From the NCBI GenBank assembly GCA_002787615.1, contig PCXJ01000117.1, positions 1-13,214 on the forward strand: DNA of 13,214 nucleotides, written 5' to 3'. This document shows, piece by piece, positions 1 to 6,326 of this stretch; the stretch's first letter is position 1, and each line of letters begins with the position of its first letter. The position numbers and the translations under genes are program-made. Under the pieces are notes generated by a model, which did not search any database, was not told the DNA's origin, and worked only from the letters and a program-made list of their open reading frames with translations. This DNA comes from Alphaproteobacteria bacterium CG11_big_fil_rev_8_21_14_0_20_44_7 (GTDB taxonomy: Bacteria > Pseudomonadota > Alphaproteobacteria > Rickettsiales > 21-14-0-20-44-7).

Positions 1-380
1 TAGTCAAGCTTAACTGTCGCGCCTACTGCTTCAAGTTTCTTCTTAATTTCTTCAGCTTCTTCTTTCTTCACGGCCTCTTTAAGAGTTTTAGGCGCGCCTT
101 CAACAAGAGCTTTTGCTTCACCAAGTCCAAGATTAGTGATTGCACGAACTTCTTTGATAACTTTAATTTTTTCTGCACCAGCAGCTTCAAGGATAACATT
201 AAATTCATCCTTTTCTTCTACAGCAGCAGCGTCTCCGCCGGCAGCAGGTGCGCCGGCAACTGCAACAGCAGCAGCGGCAGATACGCCCCAAGATTCTTCA
301 AGACGTTTTGCGAGATCCGCAGCCTCAATCACAGTAAGTGCTGAAAGATCGTCAACGATTTTATCTAAATTAGCAGCCAT
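1..380 (-). CDS. rplL: 50S ribosomal protein L7/L12, left-edge gene
   Basis: L7/L12 forms the ribosomal stalk: its dimers bind L10 through the N-terminal domain, and the C-terminal domain recruits translation GTPases such as the EF-Tu made from this same block. The minus strand from 380 reads 126 codons beginning MAANLDKIVDDLSALTV. An Ala/Gly-rich hinge follows at about residues 34-53 (AAAAVAVAGAPAAGG), then a C-terminal domain with EKIKVIKEVRAITNLGLGEA and ending GATVKLD. The length fits the family (about 120-126 residues). The last complete codon is Asp, followed by the two bases TA at the window edge, so a TAA or TAG stop probably lies one base outside; TAT/TAC cannot be excluded. AAGGGA about 10 bases upstream of ATG is the ribosome binding site. 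It follows rplJ by 65 bases, as usual for the L10-L12 pair. Confidence 0.95.
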   Translation of the reverse strand, partial: MAANLDKIVDDLSALTVIEAADLAKRLEESWGVSAAAAVAVAGAPAAGGDAAAVEEKDEFNVILEAAGAEKIKVIKEVRAITNLGLGEAKALVEGAPKTLKEAVKKEEAEEIKKKLEAVGATVKLD

Positions 381-445
381 TTTATAGTCCCTTTTTGTTT
401 AGTGTTTAGTGTTAAATTTATTGAATCTGAAACTCACTCCAAATC

Positions 446-958
446 CTAATTTCCTTTTGCAGCATAAGCTCCAAAGATTCTTGCCAGTTGCCCAGCAGGT
501 GCCTGCACAATTTGTACAAGCTTCGTAGCAGGCGCGTTGATTAAACCAACAAGCTTGCCACGCAATTCGTCCAGAGAAGGCATCTTCGCTAATTGCTTCA
601 CGCCTTCAATATCCATTATACTATCTCCCATCGCGCCGCCGAGAATAACCAATTTGTCATTATCATTAGCGAAATTCACTGCAATTTTTGCCGCCGCAAT
701 CGGGTCGGTTGAATAGCAAATTGCGGTTGGGCCTTTAAATAAGTCAGATAAAGATTCATATCTGGTGCTTTTTAACGCAAGTTTTACCAAGCGGTTTTTT
801 GCTACCTGAATTCTGCCACCGGCCTCGCGCATTTGTGTGCGTAAGTCGCTAAACTCAGCAACGGTAAGGCCTTTATTGTGGACAATCACCACGGTTTCAA
901 TCTCACCCAATGTGCCGTTTAAGCTTTCTACTAGTTGTCTTTTTTCTACTCTATCCAT
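446..958 (-). CDS. rplJ: 50S ribosomal protein L10
   Basis: L10 anchors the L7/L12 dimers to 23S rRNA and makes the base of the stalk. The 170-residue product begins MDRVEKRQLVESLNGTLGE and contains the L10 segments VVIVHNKGLTVAEFSDLR, VAKNRLVKLAL and GPTAICYSTDPIAAAK. The C-terminal helix region, which binds L12, ends QLARIFGAYAAKGN. I chose ATG at 958 over the TTG four codons upstream because GAGGA lies 6 bases before the ATG and because alphaproteobacterial L10 proteins begin MDR. The rplA stop is only 18 bases upstream, so there is no room for the long L10-binding leader that precedes rplJ in E. coli; any autoregulatory site would have to overlap the end of rplA. Confidence 0.95.
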   Translation of the reverse strand: MDRVEKRQLVESLNGTLGEIETVVIVHNKGLTVAEFSDLRTQMREAGGRIQVAKNRLVKLALKSTRYESLSDLFKGPTAICYSTDPIAAAKIAVNFANDNDKLVILGGAMGDSIMDIEGVKQLAKMPSLDELRGKLVGLINAPATKLVQIVQAPAGQLARIFGAYAAKGN

Positions 959-976
959 TTTTATCCTCAATCCTCG

Positions 977-1714
977 TTATGCTGCCTGAACCAAGCTAGC
1001 AATATCAATCTTTACGCCAACACCCATTGTTGAAGAAAGTGCTGCGCTTTTTAAATACACACCTTTGGCACTTTGCGGCTTTGCTTTATTTACCGCATTA
1101 ACCAAGGCGCGAATATTTTCTGCCAAGGCCTTATCATCAAAGCTCGATTTACCCACTCCGGCATGTACGATTCCGGCTTTTTCGGCACGGAATTCAACCT
1201 GTCCGGCTTTTGCAGCTTTTACTGCTGCCGCCACGTCAACCGTAACCGTTCCCAATTTAGGATTTGGCATCAAGCCACGCGGGCCAAGAGTTTTGGCAAC
1301 TCGCCCGATTGCACCCATTTTGTCAGGAGTTGCAATTACACGGTCAAAATCAAGCTCGCCTTTTTCTACTTTGGTGATGAATTCATCAACGCCAACAAAA
1401 TCTGCACCGGCTTTTCTTGCTTCCTCAGCTTTGTCACCATCTGCAACCACCGCAACGCGCACGGTTTTACCCGTACCGTTTGGCATTGAAATCACGCCGC
1501 GTACAATCTGGGTTGTGTCTTTCATATCAAGACCAAGATTTAGAGCCAACTCAATAGATTCATCAAATTTTGCCTTGGCGCGGGATTTAACTTCCTTAAG
1601 CCCATCCTCAAGTGCATAAATTTTGTCTGCGTCCAGATTTTCGCTAATTGAGGCATAACGCTTGCCGCGCTTTGCTGCTATTGCTGATTTTTCTGTTTTT
1701 TGCTTCTTTGCCAT
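977..1714 (-). CDS. rplA: 50S ribosomal protein L1
   Basis: L1 forms the mobile stalk of the 50S subunit near the E site, helping to move deacylated tRNA out, and often represses its own operon by binding the mRNA. The 245-residue product begins MAKKQKTEKSAIAAKRGKRY. It contains the ribosomal L1 signature around LGPRGLMPNPKLGTVTVDV, the downstream AKAGQVEFRAEKAGIVHAGVGK, and the C-terminal GVYLKSAALSSTMGVGVKID. Length is slightly above the roughly 230 usual for the family, mostly from a basic N-terminal extension. AGGAA lies about 11 bases before the ATG. It starts 30 bases after the rplK stop, so the two are very likely cotranscribed. Confidence 0.96.
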   Translation of the reverse strand: MAKKQKTEKSAIAAKRGKRYASISENLDADKIYALEDGLKEVKSRAKAKFDESIELALNLGLDMKDTTQIVRGVISMPNGTGKTVRVAVVADGDKAEEARKAGADFVGVDEFITKVEKGELDFDRVIATPDKMGAIGRVAKTLGPRGLMPNPKLGTVTVDVAAAVKAAKAGQVEFRAEKAGIVHAGVGKSSFDDKALAENIRALVNAVNKAKPQSAKGVYLKSAALSSTMGVGVKIDIASLVQAA

Positions 1715-1744
1715 ATTCTTTATTCCTAGTTCCTAAAACTCTAA

Positions 1745-2206
1745 TTAGCCTTCAACCACTTCAATCGCCATTGAGAATGCCGTACCTTCGATTTGACGCA
1801 TTGCTGCCTCAATTTCAAATGCATTCAAATCCTGCATTTTATCTTCTGCGATTTCGCGGATTTGCGCCTTTGTTACCTTGCCGACATAAATCCCCTTACC
1901 AGCTTCGCCAGAACCTTTTTTAATCTTTGCAGCTTGCTTCAGGTAATATGAAACCGGAGGTTTTTTGGTGATGAAATCAAAGCTTTTATCTTTATAAACA
2001 AAGATTCTTACCGGAATCGGCGCGCCCGGCTGAGTATTATCTTTTTTGCATTTATCATTAAATGCGTTGCAGAACTCCATAATATTGAGTCCCGCCTGAC
2101 CAAGCGCAGGGCCTACAGGGGGTGAAGGATTCGCCTGACCAGCCGGAATTTGTAATTTTACGATTTTCGTAACTTCTTTTTTCTTTTTCTTCGGTGCTGC
2201 TGACAT
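1745..2206 (-). CDS. rplK: 50S ribosomal protein L11
   Basis: L11 binds the GTPase-associated centre of 23S rRNA. In other bacteria it is required for RelA activation and is the site of thiostrepton sensitivity. The 153-residue product contains the family core IVKLQIPAGQANPSPPVGPALGQAG near the N terminus. The PPVSYYLKQAAKIKKGSGE segment and the C-terminal domain GYV-type stretch VGKVTKAQIREIAEDKMQDLNA follow. The N terminus MSAAPKKKKKEVTK is several residues longer and more lysine-rich than E. coli L11 (about 142 residues). AGGT stands about 11 bases before ATG. It follows nusG by 45 bases. Confidence 0.96.
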   Translation of the reverse strand: MSAAPKKKKKEVTKIVKLQIPAGQANPSPPVGPALGQAGLNIMEFCNAFNDKCKKDNTQPGAPIPVRIFVYKDKSFDFITKKPPVSYYLKQAAKIKKGSGEAGKGIYVGKVTKAQIREIAEDKMQDLNAFEIEAAMRQIEGTAFSMAIEVVEG

Positions 2207-2251
2207 TTATATTACCTATTTAATCCAATCTGTTATTCGTTTGTTTCTTTA

Positions 2252-2785
2252 TTAAGCCAATTTCTGAACTTGATTATATTCAAGCTCAACCGGAGTGGCC
2301 TGACCAAAAATTGATACTTCCACTTTAATTTTGTTTTTCGCCGCTTCAACATCCTGAACCACTCCAACGAATGATTCGAACGGCCCGTCTATAACCTTCA
2401 CTTTCTCGCCGATTTCGAATACAGCACCTTCCTCAGTGCGTTTTACGCCCTCGCGCACCTGCTCAAGTATACGCTCAGCTTCGGCATCACTTATCGCTTG
2501 CGGCTTACCTTTTCCGCCCAAGAATCCGGAAACCTTCGGCACGCCTTTAATTAGATGCCAGCTATGCTCATTCATTTCCATTTTTACCAAAACATAGCCC
2601 GGGAAGAATTTCTTCTCACTCGCAACTTTCTTACCACGGCGCACTTCTACGGTTTCTTCAGACGGAACAAGAACTTCCGAAATTTGATCGGTCATATCTT
2701 TTTCGGCAGCCTGCTCCTTAATCATCTGAGCGACTTTCTTTTCCTGCCCAGAAGCAGCGTTTATTATGTACCAACTTTGCGCCAT
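2252..2785 (-). CDS. nusG: transcription termination/antitermination factor NusG
   Basis: NusG binds RNA polymerase across the clamp through its N-terminal domain. Its KOW domain contacts Rho or ribosomal protein S10, coupling transcription to termination or translation. The 177-residue product begins MAQSWYIINAASGQEKKVA, which is the NGN-domain opening. The family motif FPGYVLVKM is at about residues 61-69. A linker follows, then a KOW domain at about 125-155 with EIGEKVKVIDGPFESFVGVV, and the ending FGQATPVELEYNQVQKLA. Length matches alphaproteobacterial NusG. It starts 10 bases after the secE stop, the standard secE-nusG pairing. Confidence 0.97.
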   Translation of the reverse strand: MAQSWYIINAASGQEKKVAQMIKEQAAEKDMTDQISEVLVPSEETVEVRRGKKVASEKKFFPGYVLVKMEMNEHSWHLIKGVPKVSGFLGGKGKPQAISDAEAERILEQVREGVKRTEEGAVFEIGEKVKVIDGPFESFVGVVQDVEAAKNKIKVEVSIFGQATPVELEYNQVQKLA

Positions 2786-2795
2786 GTGTATTACG

Positions 2796-2984
2796 CTATA
2801 TCCCTAAAATTAATTTAATTGCCTTAGCTGCAAAGAAATCCGTAACGAAGAAAAAAACAGAAAGAAAAATTACTACGATCAAAACCATGATTGAAGCTAC
2901 CCAAGTTTCTTTTTTTGAAGGCCAAGTTACCTTTGAACCTTCCTGCTTAACCTCTCTTATAAATCTTGCCGGACTCTTCGCCAT
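2796..2984 (-). CDS. secE: preprotein translocase subunit SecE
   Basis: SecE is the small membrane clamp that holds the two halves of SecY in the SecYEG export channel. The 62-residue product is the short single-span form found in most bacteria other than E. coli, which has three spans. It has an amphipathic cytoplasmic helix (FIREVKQEGSKVTWPSKKET), where KVTWPS is the conserved SecE motif at about residues 18-23. One hydrophobic span follows at about 29-49 (VASIMVLIVVIFLSVFFFV). It lies 31 bases beyond tRNA-Trp and 10 bases before nusG. Despite its size the call is firm, from the motif and the position. Confidence 0.95.
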   Translation of the reverse strand: MAKSPARFIREVKQEGSKVTWPSKKETWVASIMVLIVVIFLSVFFFVTDFFAAKAIKLILGI

Positions 2985-3015
2985 TTCAAACCTTATTCAT
3001 TATTTAAGTATCGAG

Positions 3016-3091
3016 TGGCAGGGGCGGAGGGAATCGAACCCCCAGCCTTCGGTTTTGGAGACCGACGCTCTACCAATTGAGCTACACCCCC
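3016..3091 (-). tRNA. tRNA-Trp (CCA anticodon)
   Basis: A full 76-base cloverleaf folds on the minus strand. The acceptor GGGGGTG pairs with CGCCCCT using two G-U pairs, followed by discriminator G and an encoded CCA. The D arm is GCTCAATTGGTAGAGC. The anticodon stem TCGGT/ACCGA closes the loop CTCCAAA, with anticodon CCA at 3056-3058. The T arm has the loop TTCGATT with stem GGGGG/CCCTC. It sits between tuf and secE, a placement known from many bacteria, and is probably cut from the tuf-secE transcript. Confidence 0.97.
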
Positions 3092-3129
3092 AAAAAGAAG
3101 GCGGGGAACAGAGAAAGCTCCGCCCCCGC
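3092..3129 (-). terminator. hairpin plus U-run between tuf and tRNA-Trp
   Basis: Read on the minus strand after tuf, GCGGGG (3124-3129) can pair with CCCCGC (3101-3106) across a 17-base loop; an alternative pairing is GGCGG/CCGCC at 3120-3124 and 3100-3104. The sequence CTTCTTTTT follows and runs straight into the first base of tRNA-Trp. It looks like an intrinsic terminator, but the large loop suggests partial read-through, or a processing structure between tuf and the tRNA-secE-nusG part. This is inferred from pairing only. Confidence 0.45.
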
Positions 3130-3139
3130 GAACACCCAA

Positions 3140-4315
3140 TTACTCAATAATCTTACCTACAACACCAGCACCAACTGTGCGGCCACCTTCACGGATAGCG
3201 AAGCGCAAGCCTTCATCCATCGCAATTGGAGAGCCGAGAGTTACTGTCATTTTGATGTTGTCGCCAGGCATAACCATTTCTGTACCGCTAGGTAGTTCAA
3301 CAGAACCTGTAACGTCAGTTGTACGGAAATAGAATTGAGGACGATAGTTAGAGAAGAATGGAGTATGACGTCCACCCTCTTCTTTGTTCAAAATATAGCA
3401 CTCACACTCAAATTTAGTGTGCGGAGTGATTGTTCCCGGTTTAGCAAGAACCTGACCGCGTTCAACGTCTTCACGTTTTGTACCACGAAGCAGGATACCA
3501 GCATTATCACCAGCCTGACCTTGATCAAGCTCCTTACGGAACATTTCAACACCAGTAACGATAGTTTTTTGCGTATCACGAATACCAACGATTTCGATTT
3601 CTTCGCCAACTTTCACAATACCGCTTTCGATACGGCCTGTAACAACAGTTCCACGACCAGAAATTGAGAATACATCTTCAATCGGCATTAGGAATGTTTT
3701 TTCCACATCGCGCAATGGCTGAGGAATATATGCGTCAACTTGCTTCATAAGCTCTTTAACTGAGCCTTCACCAATGTCGCCTGCATCACCTTCAAGTGCT
3801 TTTAGCGCTGAGCCTTTCACGATAGGAATATCGTCACCAGGGAATTCGTATGAAGAAAGAAGTTCGCGAACTTCCATTTCAACTAATTCAAGCATTTCAG
3901 GATCATCAACCATATCCACTTTATTCATGAATACAACAATCGCAGGAACACCAACCTGACGAGCAAGAAGGATATGCTCGCGAGTTTGTGGCATCGGGCC
4001 ATCTGTTGCAGACACAACCAGAATCGCACCATCCATTTGCGCCGCACCGGTAATCATGTTTTTCACATAATCGGCGTGACCAGGGCAATCCACGTGTGCA
4101 TAGTGACGTGCATCTGTTTCATATTCAACATGCGCTGTCGCAATTGTAATACCGCGCGCTTTTTCTTCAGGAGCGCCGTCAATTTCGTCATAAGCTCTGA
4201 ATTCACCGAACATTTTGGTGATAGCAGCTGTCAATGTTGTTTTACCGTGATCAACGTGGCCGATTGTACCGATGTTGACATGTGGTTTTGAGCGATCAAA
4301 TTTTTCTTTAGCCAT
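3140..4315 (-). CDS. tuf: translation elongation factor Tu
   Basis: EF-Tu carries aminoacyl-tRNA to the ribosomal A site as a GTP complex. The 391-residue product begins MAKEKFDRSKPHVNIGTIGH. G-domain motifs are clear: P-loop GHVDHGKT at residues 19-26, switch I RGITIATAHVEY at about 55-66, DCPGHAD at 77-83, NKVD at 132-135 and SAL at 170-172. Domain II (GRGTVVTGRIESG) and domain III (GGRHTPFFSNYRPQFYFRTTDVTG) follow, ending GAGVVGKIIE. Length is normal and I see no disrupted motif. AGGGA about 10 bases before ATG resembles the rplL site. It is the first gene of the minus-strand block, with a 5' leader in the gap beyond 4315. Confidence 0.98.
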   Translation of the reverse strand: MAKEKFDRSKPHVNIGTIGHVDHGKTTLTAAITKMFGEFRAYDEIDGAPEEKARGITIATAHVEYETDARHYAHVDCPGHADYVKNMITGAAQMDGAILVVSATDGPMPQTREHILLARQVGVPAIVVFMNKVDMVDDPEMLELVEMEVRELLSSYEFPGDDIPIVKGSALKALEGDAGDIGEGSVKELMKQVDAYIPQPLRDVEKTFLMPIEDVFSISGRGTVVTGRIESGIVKVGEEIEIVGIRDTQKTIVTGVEMFRKELDQGQAGDNAGILLRGTKREDVERGQVLAKPGTITPHTKFECECYILNKEEGGRHTPFFSNYRPQFYFRTTDVTGSVELPSGTEMVMPGDNIKMTVTLGSPIAMDEGLRFAIREGGRTVGAGVVGKIIE

Positions 4316-4393
4316 TGTTTTAGTCCCTGTTTAATGAGTTATAAGTGTGTTTAAATCTGCGTTATATATTATGTCATAGTTAATAGAAGCTGT

Positions 4394-4422
4394 GTTCTAG
4401 TGCTAACTGGCAATTTTGGCAA
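4394..4422 (-). promoter_or_regulatory. candidate tuf promoter
   Basis: On the minus strand TTGCCA (4417-4422, five of six to TTGACA) is followed after 17 bases by TAGAAC (4394-4399, four of six to TATAAT). This places a start near 4387 and a leader of about 70 bases before the tuf ATG. Spacing is ideal but the -10 box is weak. AT-rich sequence nearer the gene (CATAATATATAAC on the minus strand near 4364-4376) could offer other -10 boxes. Confidence 0.4.
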
Positions 4423-4605
4423 GAAAAAATTATTGCAAATCCGTGATTTACGCCGGAGTTGTTGCCATTTACCACTAAAACCTAGGTTCTATTCACCATT
4501 AGGGCGGGTGTATTTACTATAGTTTTTTTTTAAATGCAAATGGTTTTTGTTGGATTTTGAGGTTTTTTTTCTGGTTAAGAAAGATATTTACGAGAATAAA
4601 GATTC

Positions 4606-4633
4606 TTGACTCGCGCTGGGCGAGTATGATATG
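4606..4633 (+). promoter_or_regulatory. TTGACT box with overlapping inverted repeat
   Basis: TTGACT (4606-4611) is followed by the inverted repeat ACTCGC - GCTGG - GCGAGT (4609-4625). Possible -10 boxes downstream are poorly placed: TATGAT 4625-4630 with a 13-base spacer, or GATATG 4628-4633 with 16. The palindrome covers the promoter spacer, where an operator could act. No recognised gene starts immediately downstream, only the doubtful 25-codon frame at 4663. Confidence 0.3.
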
Positions 4634-4754
4634 CAGCAATTGTTATTAAAGAATGTTAATTTATGAAATTTACCACCGAACTTGGTTATGAAAAGCTGGC
4701 GCAACGCGCAATCCGGCTTAGAGTAGAAATAAATTCATAAAATTACACATAGTT

Positions 4755-4783
4755 TTAACCTTATCTTAATTGCGATTTATTAT
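4755..4783 (+). promoter_or_regulatory. candidate promoter of the 4819 exported-protein gene
   Basis: TTAACC (4755-4760) and TATTAT (4778-4783) are separated by 17 bases, matching the sigma-70 pattern at four and five of six positions. Transcription would begin about 30 bases before ATG. A strong Shine-Dalgarno GAGGAG at 4807-4812 stands 6 bases before ATG 4819. AT-richness makes a chance match possible. Confidence 0.45.
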
Positions 4784-4818
4784 TATTAGGATTTGCAATC
4801 TTAATTGAGGAGAAATCT

Positions 4819-6075
4819 ATGAAAACAAGGCTATTAACATCAGTAGCAATCTCAACCATAATATTGTTGTCGGCCAATCATGCTAAGGCTGAAGATAATG
4901 TTCTTGAGAATCCAAGTGATGATTCCTATACCGCTTTATATTATTATATGTCCGGTGAGGATGCGCCCTTAGAGAAATGGGCGGAAAAGGCGGATGAATA
5001 TAAATATGCTGATGAATTTAGCCGACATGAAGTCAAAGAAAAGCTGATGAAGCGATATGCAGAGCAGTTAAGCTCCATGGAGGGGGTTGAAAAGCTCAAA
5101 ATCAATACTAAGGCTGCGCTCGGCGAATATAATGGCGAGAAAAAGGCTTTCAAAATATCGGATATGAGTTCTGCGCATTATTTTTATGGCGGGCACGCAA
5201 ATAATCAAATCAGAATAATACCGAAGAACCTTGCCGATTTTGAATATCTAGAGATTGAGCCACAAGATGCAAAAGCTCTTACCGAGAAACTGGATTATTA
5301 CAGAGATGTGAAAATCGAGCTATTAATGAAGATTGTAAAGGTCGGGCCGGGCACAAGGAATAATTTCGGCAATAATGTTATTGATACGGTGATTGAAGAA
5401 ATAACTATCACTAACCCCAAATCCGGCGAGGTGATAAAGCATGAAATCATAGATTCCGGTAAATTGGCAGAAAATGCGAAACCCATCGAAGCCAAACCTT
5501 TTTCATACTCAAGCATTGATGTGGATGATTTAAAGTTAGGTATGGCGGAAAAAGATATTAATGAATGGGCGAAAGGCAAGGGGTATAAAATATCTTTGGT
5601 GAATTATCATAATTTCAAGAAAGCTTTTGACGATGGCTATTCGCAAAAACATCAGATTGCCCCCGGTAATACGGAAATGGTTGTACTAGGTAAGGGCGGT
5701 GATTGTAAGGGAAATCACCCTGCCTATGGTGGAACGATTCCTGAAGGCGGTAGTTGCACATTGCTGCATTTTAGCAAGGGAGAAGATGGGATGTTTAGCT
5801 CAGAGCCCTCAAAATTATGGAAGATTGAGCAATATTACGATATCCCTAATAATGATGTGTATTTTGACCTTTTGGAGGAATCGCAAGCAAAATATGGGTC
5901 GCCATCCGCTACGAAGGAAATTACTCCGCGCGGATATAGCAAAAAAGTTCCAAATTTGGCGTGGGGAAGTTCAGAATCCGACAAATTTGATGATTATCCT
6001 CTTACTCTGAAAATGAGCGGAACGGGAATGGGGATAGCCGGTATCGTATTCAGCGATAAGTCTATGAAGAATTGA
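4819..6075 (+). CDS. exported protein of unknown function
   Basis: A 418-residue product that I do not recognise as a characterised protein. A Sec signal peptide is evident: MKTR, a hydrophobic stretch LLTSVAISTIILLSA, and probable cleavage after HAKA (about residue 24). There is no lipobox, so a periplasmic or secreted location is expected. The first half (about 35-190) is charged, with DEFSRHEVKEKLMKRYAEQL and IRIIPKNLADFEYLEI; its general look recalls DUF4852-type alphaproteobacterial proteins, but this is weak. The second half (about 235-415) opens LKLGMAEKDINEWAKGKGYK, a pattern seen in small envelope domains, and includes DCKGNHPAYGGTIPEGGSC with two cysteines that could form a disulfide. 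It later has LWKIEQYYDIPNNDVYFDLL and KYGSPSATKE. GAGGAG sets the start. The gene stands alone and its 3' end faces the island. Confidence 0.85.
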   Translation: MKTRLLTSVAISTIILLSANHAKAEDNVLENPSDDSYTALYYYMSGEDAPLEKWAEKADEYKYADEFSRHEVKEKLMKRYAEQLSSMEGVEKLKINTKAALGEYNGEKKAFKISDMSSAHYFYGGHANNQIRIIPKNLADFEYLEIEPQDAKALTEKLDYYRDVKIELLMKIVKVGPGTRNNFGNNVIDTVIEEITITNPKSGEVIKHEIIDSGKLAENAKPIEAKPFSYSSIDVDDLKLGMAEKDINEWAKGKGYKISLVNYHNFKKAFDDGYSQKHQIAPGNTEMVVLGKGGDCKGNHPAYGGTIPEGGSCTLLHFSKGEDGMFSSEPSKLWKIEQYYDIPNNDVYFDLLEESQAKYGSPSATKEITPRGYSKKVPNLAWGSSESDKFDDYPLTLKMSGTGMGIAGIVFSDKSMKN

Positions 6076-6108
6076 TAGGGGATTGTTCCTGAAAGCCCAA
6101 GCCTCGCG

Positions 6109-6160
6109 GCTCCAAATGCAAAAAACACCCGTTAAAGGGTGTTTTGTTGGAATTTGGAGC
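6109..6160. terminator. bidirectional terminator, probably of tRNA-Gly in the pre-island chromosome
   Basis: A perfect 9-bp stem AAAACACCC (6122-6130) / GGGTGTTTT (6137-6145) encloses the loop GTTAAA. An outer pair GCTCCAAAT (6109-6117) / ATTTGGAGC (6152-6160) can extend it. It ends the plus-strand 4819 gene, and on the minus strand the stem runs into a T-run (GTTTTTTGC). The outer right arm overlaps the tRNA-derived att repeat. In the reconstructed empty site the stem would begin 8 bases after the tRNA-Gly CCA end. Confidence 0.85.
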
Positions 6161-6175
6161 GGGTAGAGGGAATCG
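6154..6175 (-). repeat. 22-bp att repeat, distal island end (tRNA-Gly 3' fragment)
   Basis: This segment is identical over 22 bases to 9273-9294, the CCA end, acceptor 3' strand and T-arm part of tRNA-Gly plus one flanking base. Identity stops sharply: TTTTTGGG follows here against AACCCTCA inside the tRNA. A displaced tRNA 3' end opposite a tRNA-adjacent integrase is the classic signature of tyrosine-recombinase integration. Confidence 0.9.
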
Positions 6176-6232
6176 TTTTTGGGATTTAAGCTGTTGATAT
6201 TTATATGCTTGTGTTAGTTCGTAGAATTTCCC

Positions 6233-6252
6233 TGCCCCCAAACTTGCCCCCG
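6233..6252. repeat. putative integrase arm-type sites, distal end
   Basis: TGCCCCCAA and TTGCCCCCG stand in tandem here, 57 bases inside the att repeat. The pair matches the tandem pair at 9139-9155 near the tRNA end at all but two positions over 19 bases. Paired copies just inside both att repeats are what is expected of binding sites for an arm-DNA-binding integrase domain. The role is inferred. Confidence 0.6.
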
Positions 6253-6267
6253 TATTATTTCCCTATC

Positions 6268-6326
6268 AACTAAATACAGGTTCGTAATAACAAAGATTTC
6301 AGTTAAAGAACATTGTATTTTTAGTT
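6268..6326 (-). terminator. imperfect inverted repeat at the end of the TPR gene
   Basis: AACTAAATACAGGTTC (6268-6283) pairs, with small bulges, with GAACATTGTATTTTTAGTT (6308-6326), leaving a 24-base loop. The right arm includes the stop codon of the TPR gene, so the operon transcript could fold here. No clear U-run follows on the minus strand, so a simple intrinsic terminator is doubtful; RNA stabilisation or a recombination-related site are alternatives. Confidence 0.35.

Larger units (their letters stand above)
4316..4818. other. intergenic region between tuf and the 4819 gene
   Basis: This 503-base gap between divergent genes holds no gene I can support. It contains the candidate tuf promoter, a perfect 10-base palindrome AACCTAGGTT (4479-4488), T-rich tracts around 4520-4570, the 4609-4625 hairpin, and the promoter and ribosome site of the next gene. 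A 25-codon plus-strand frame at 4663-4740 (MKFTTELGYEKLAQRAIRLR and five more residues) ends in TAA. It lies below the TTGACT box but has no good Shine-Dalgarno. I do not recognise it, and it may be chance or a gene remnant. Confidence 0.6.

Noticed and set aside
1065..1619. 184-codon plus-strand reading frame
   Set aside because: Shadow of rplA in the opposite strand, with low-complexity Ser/Ala/Pro-rich translation and no ribosome site.
6154..6175. Second tRNA-Gly gene
   Set aside because: Only the 3' acceptor and part of the T arm are present; the rest does not fold as a tRNA. It is the att duplicate.
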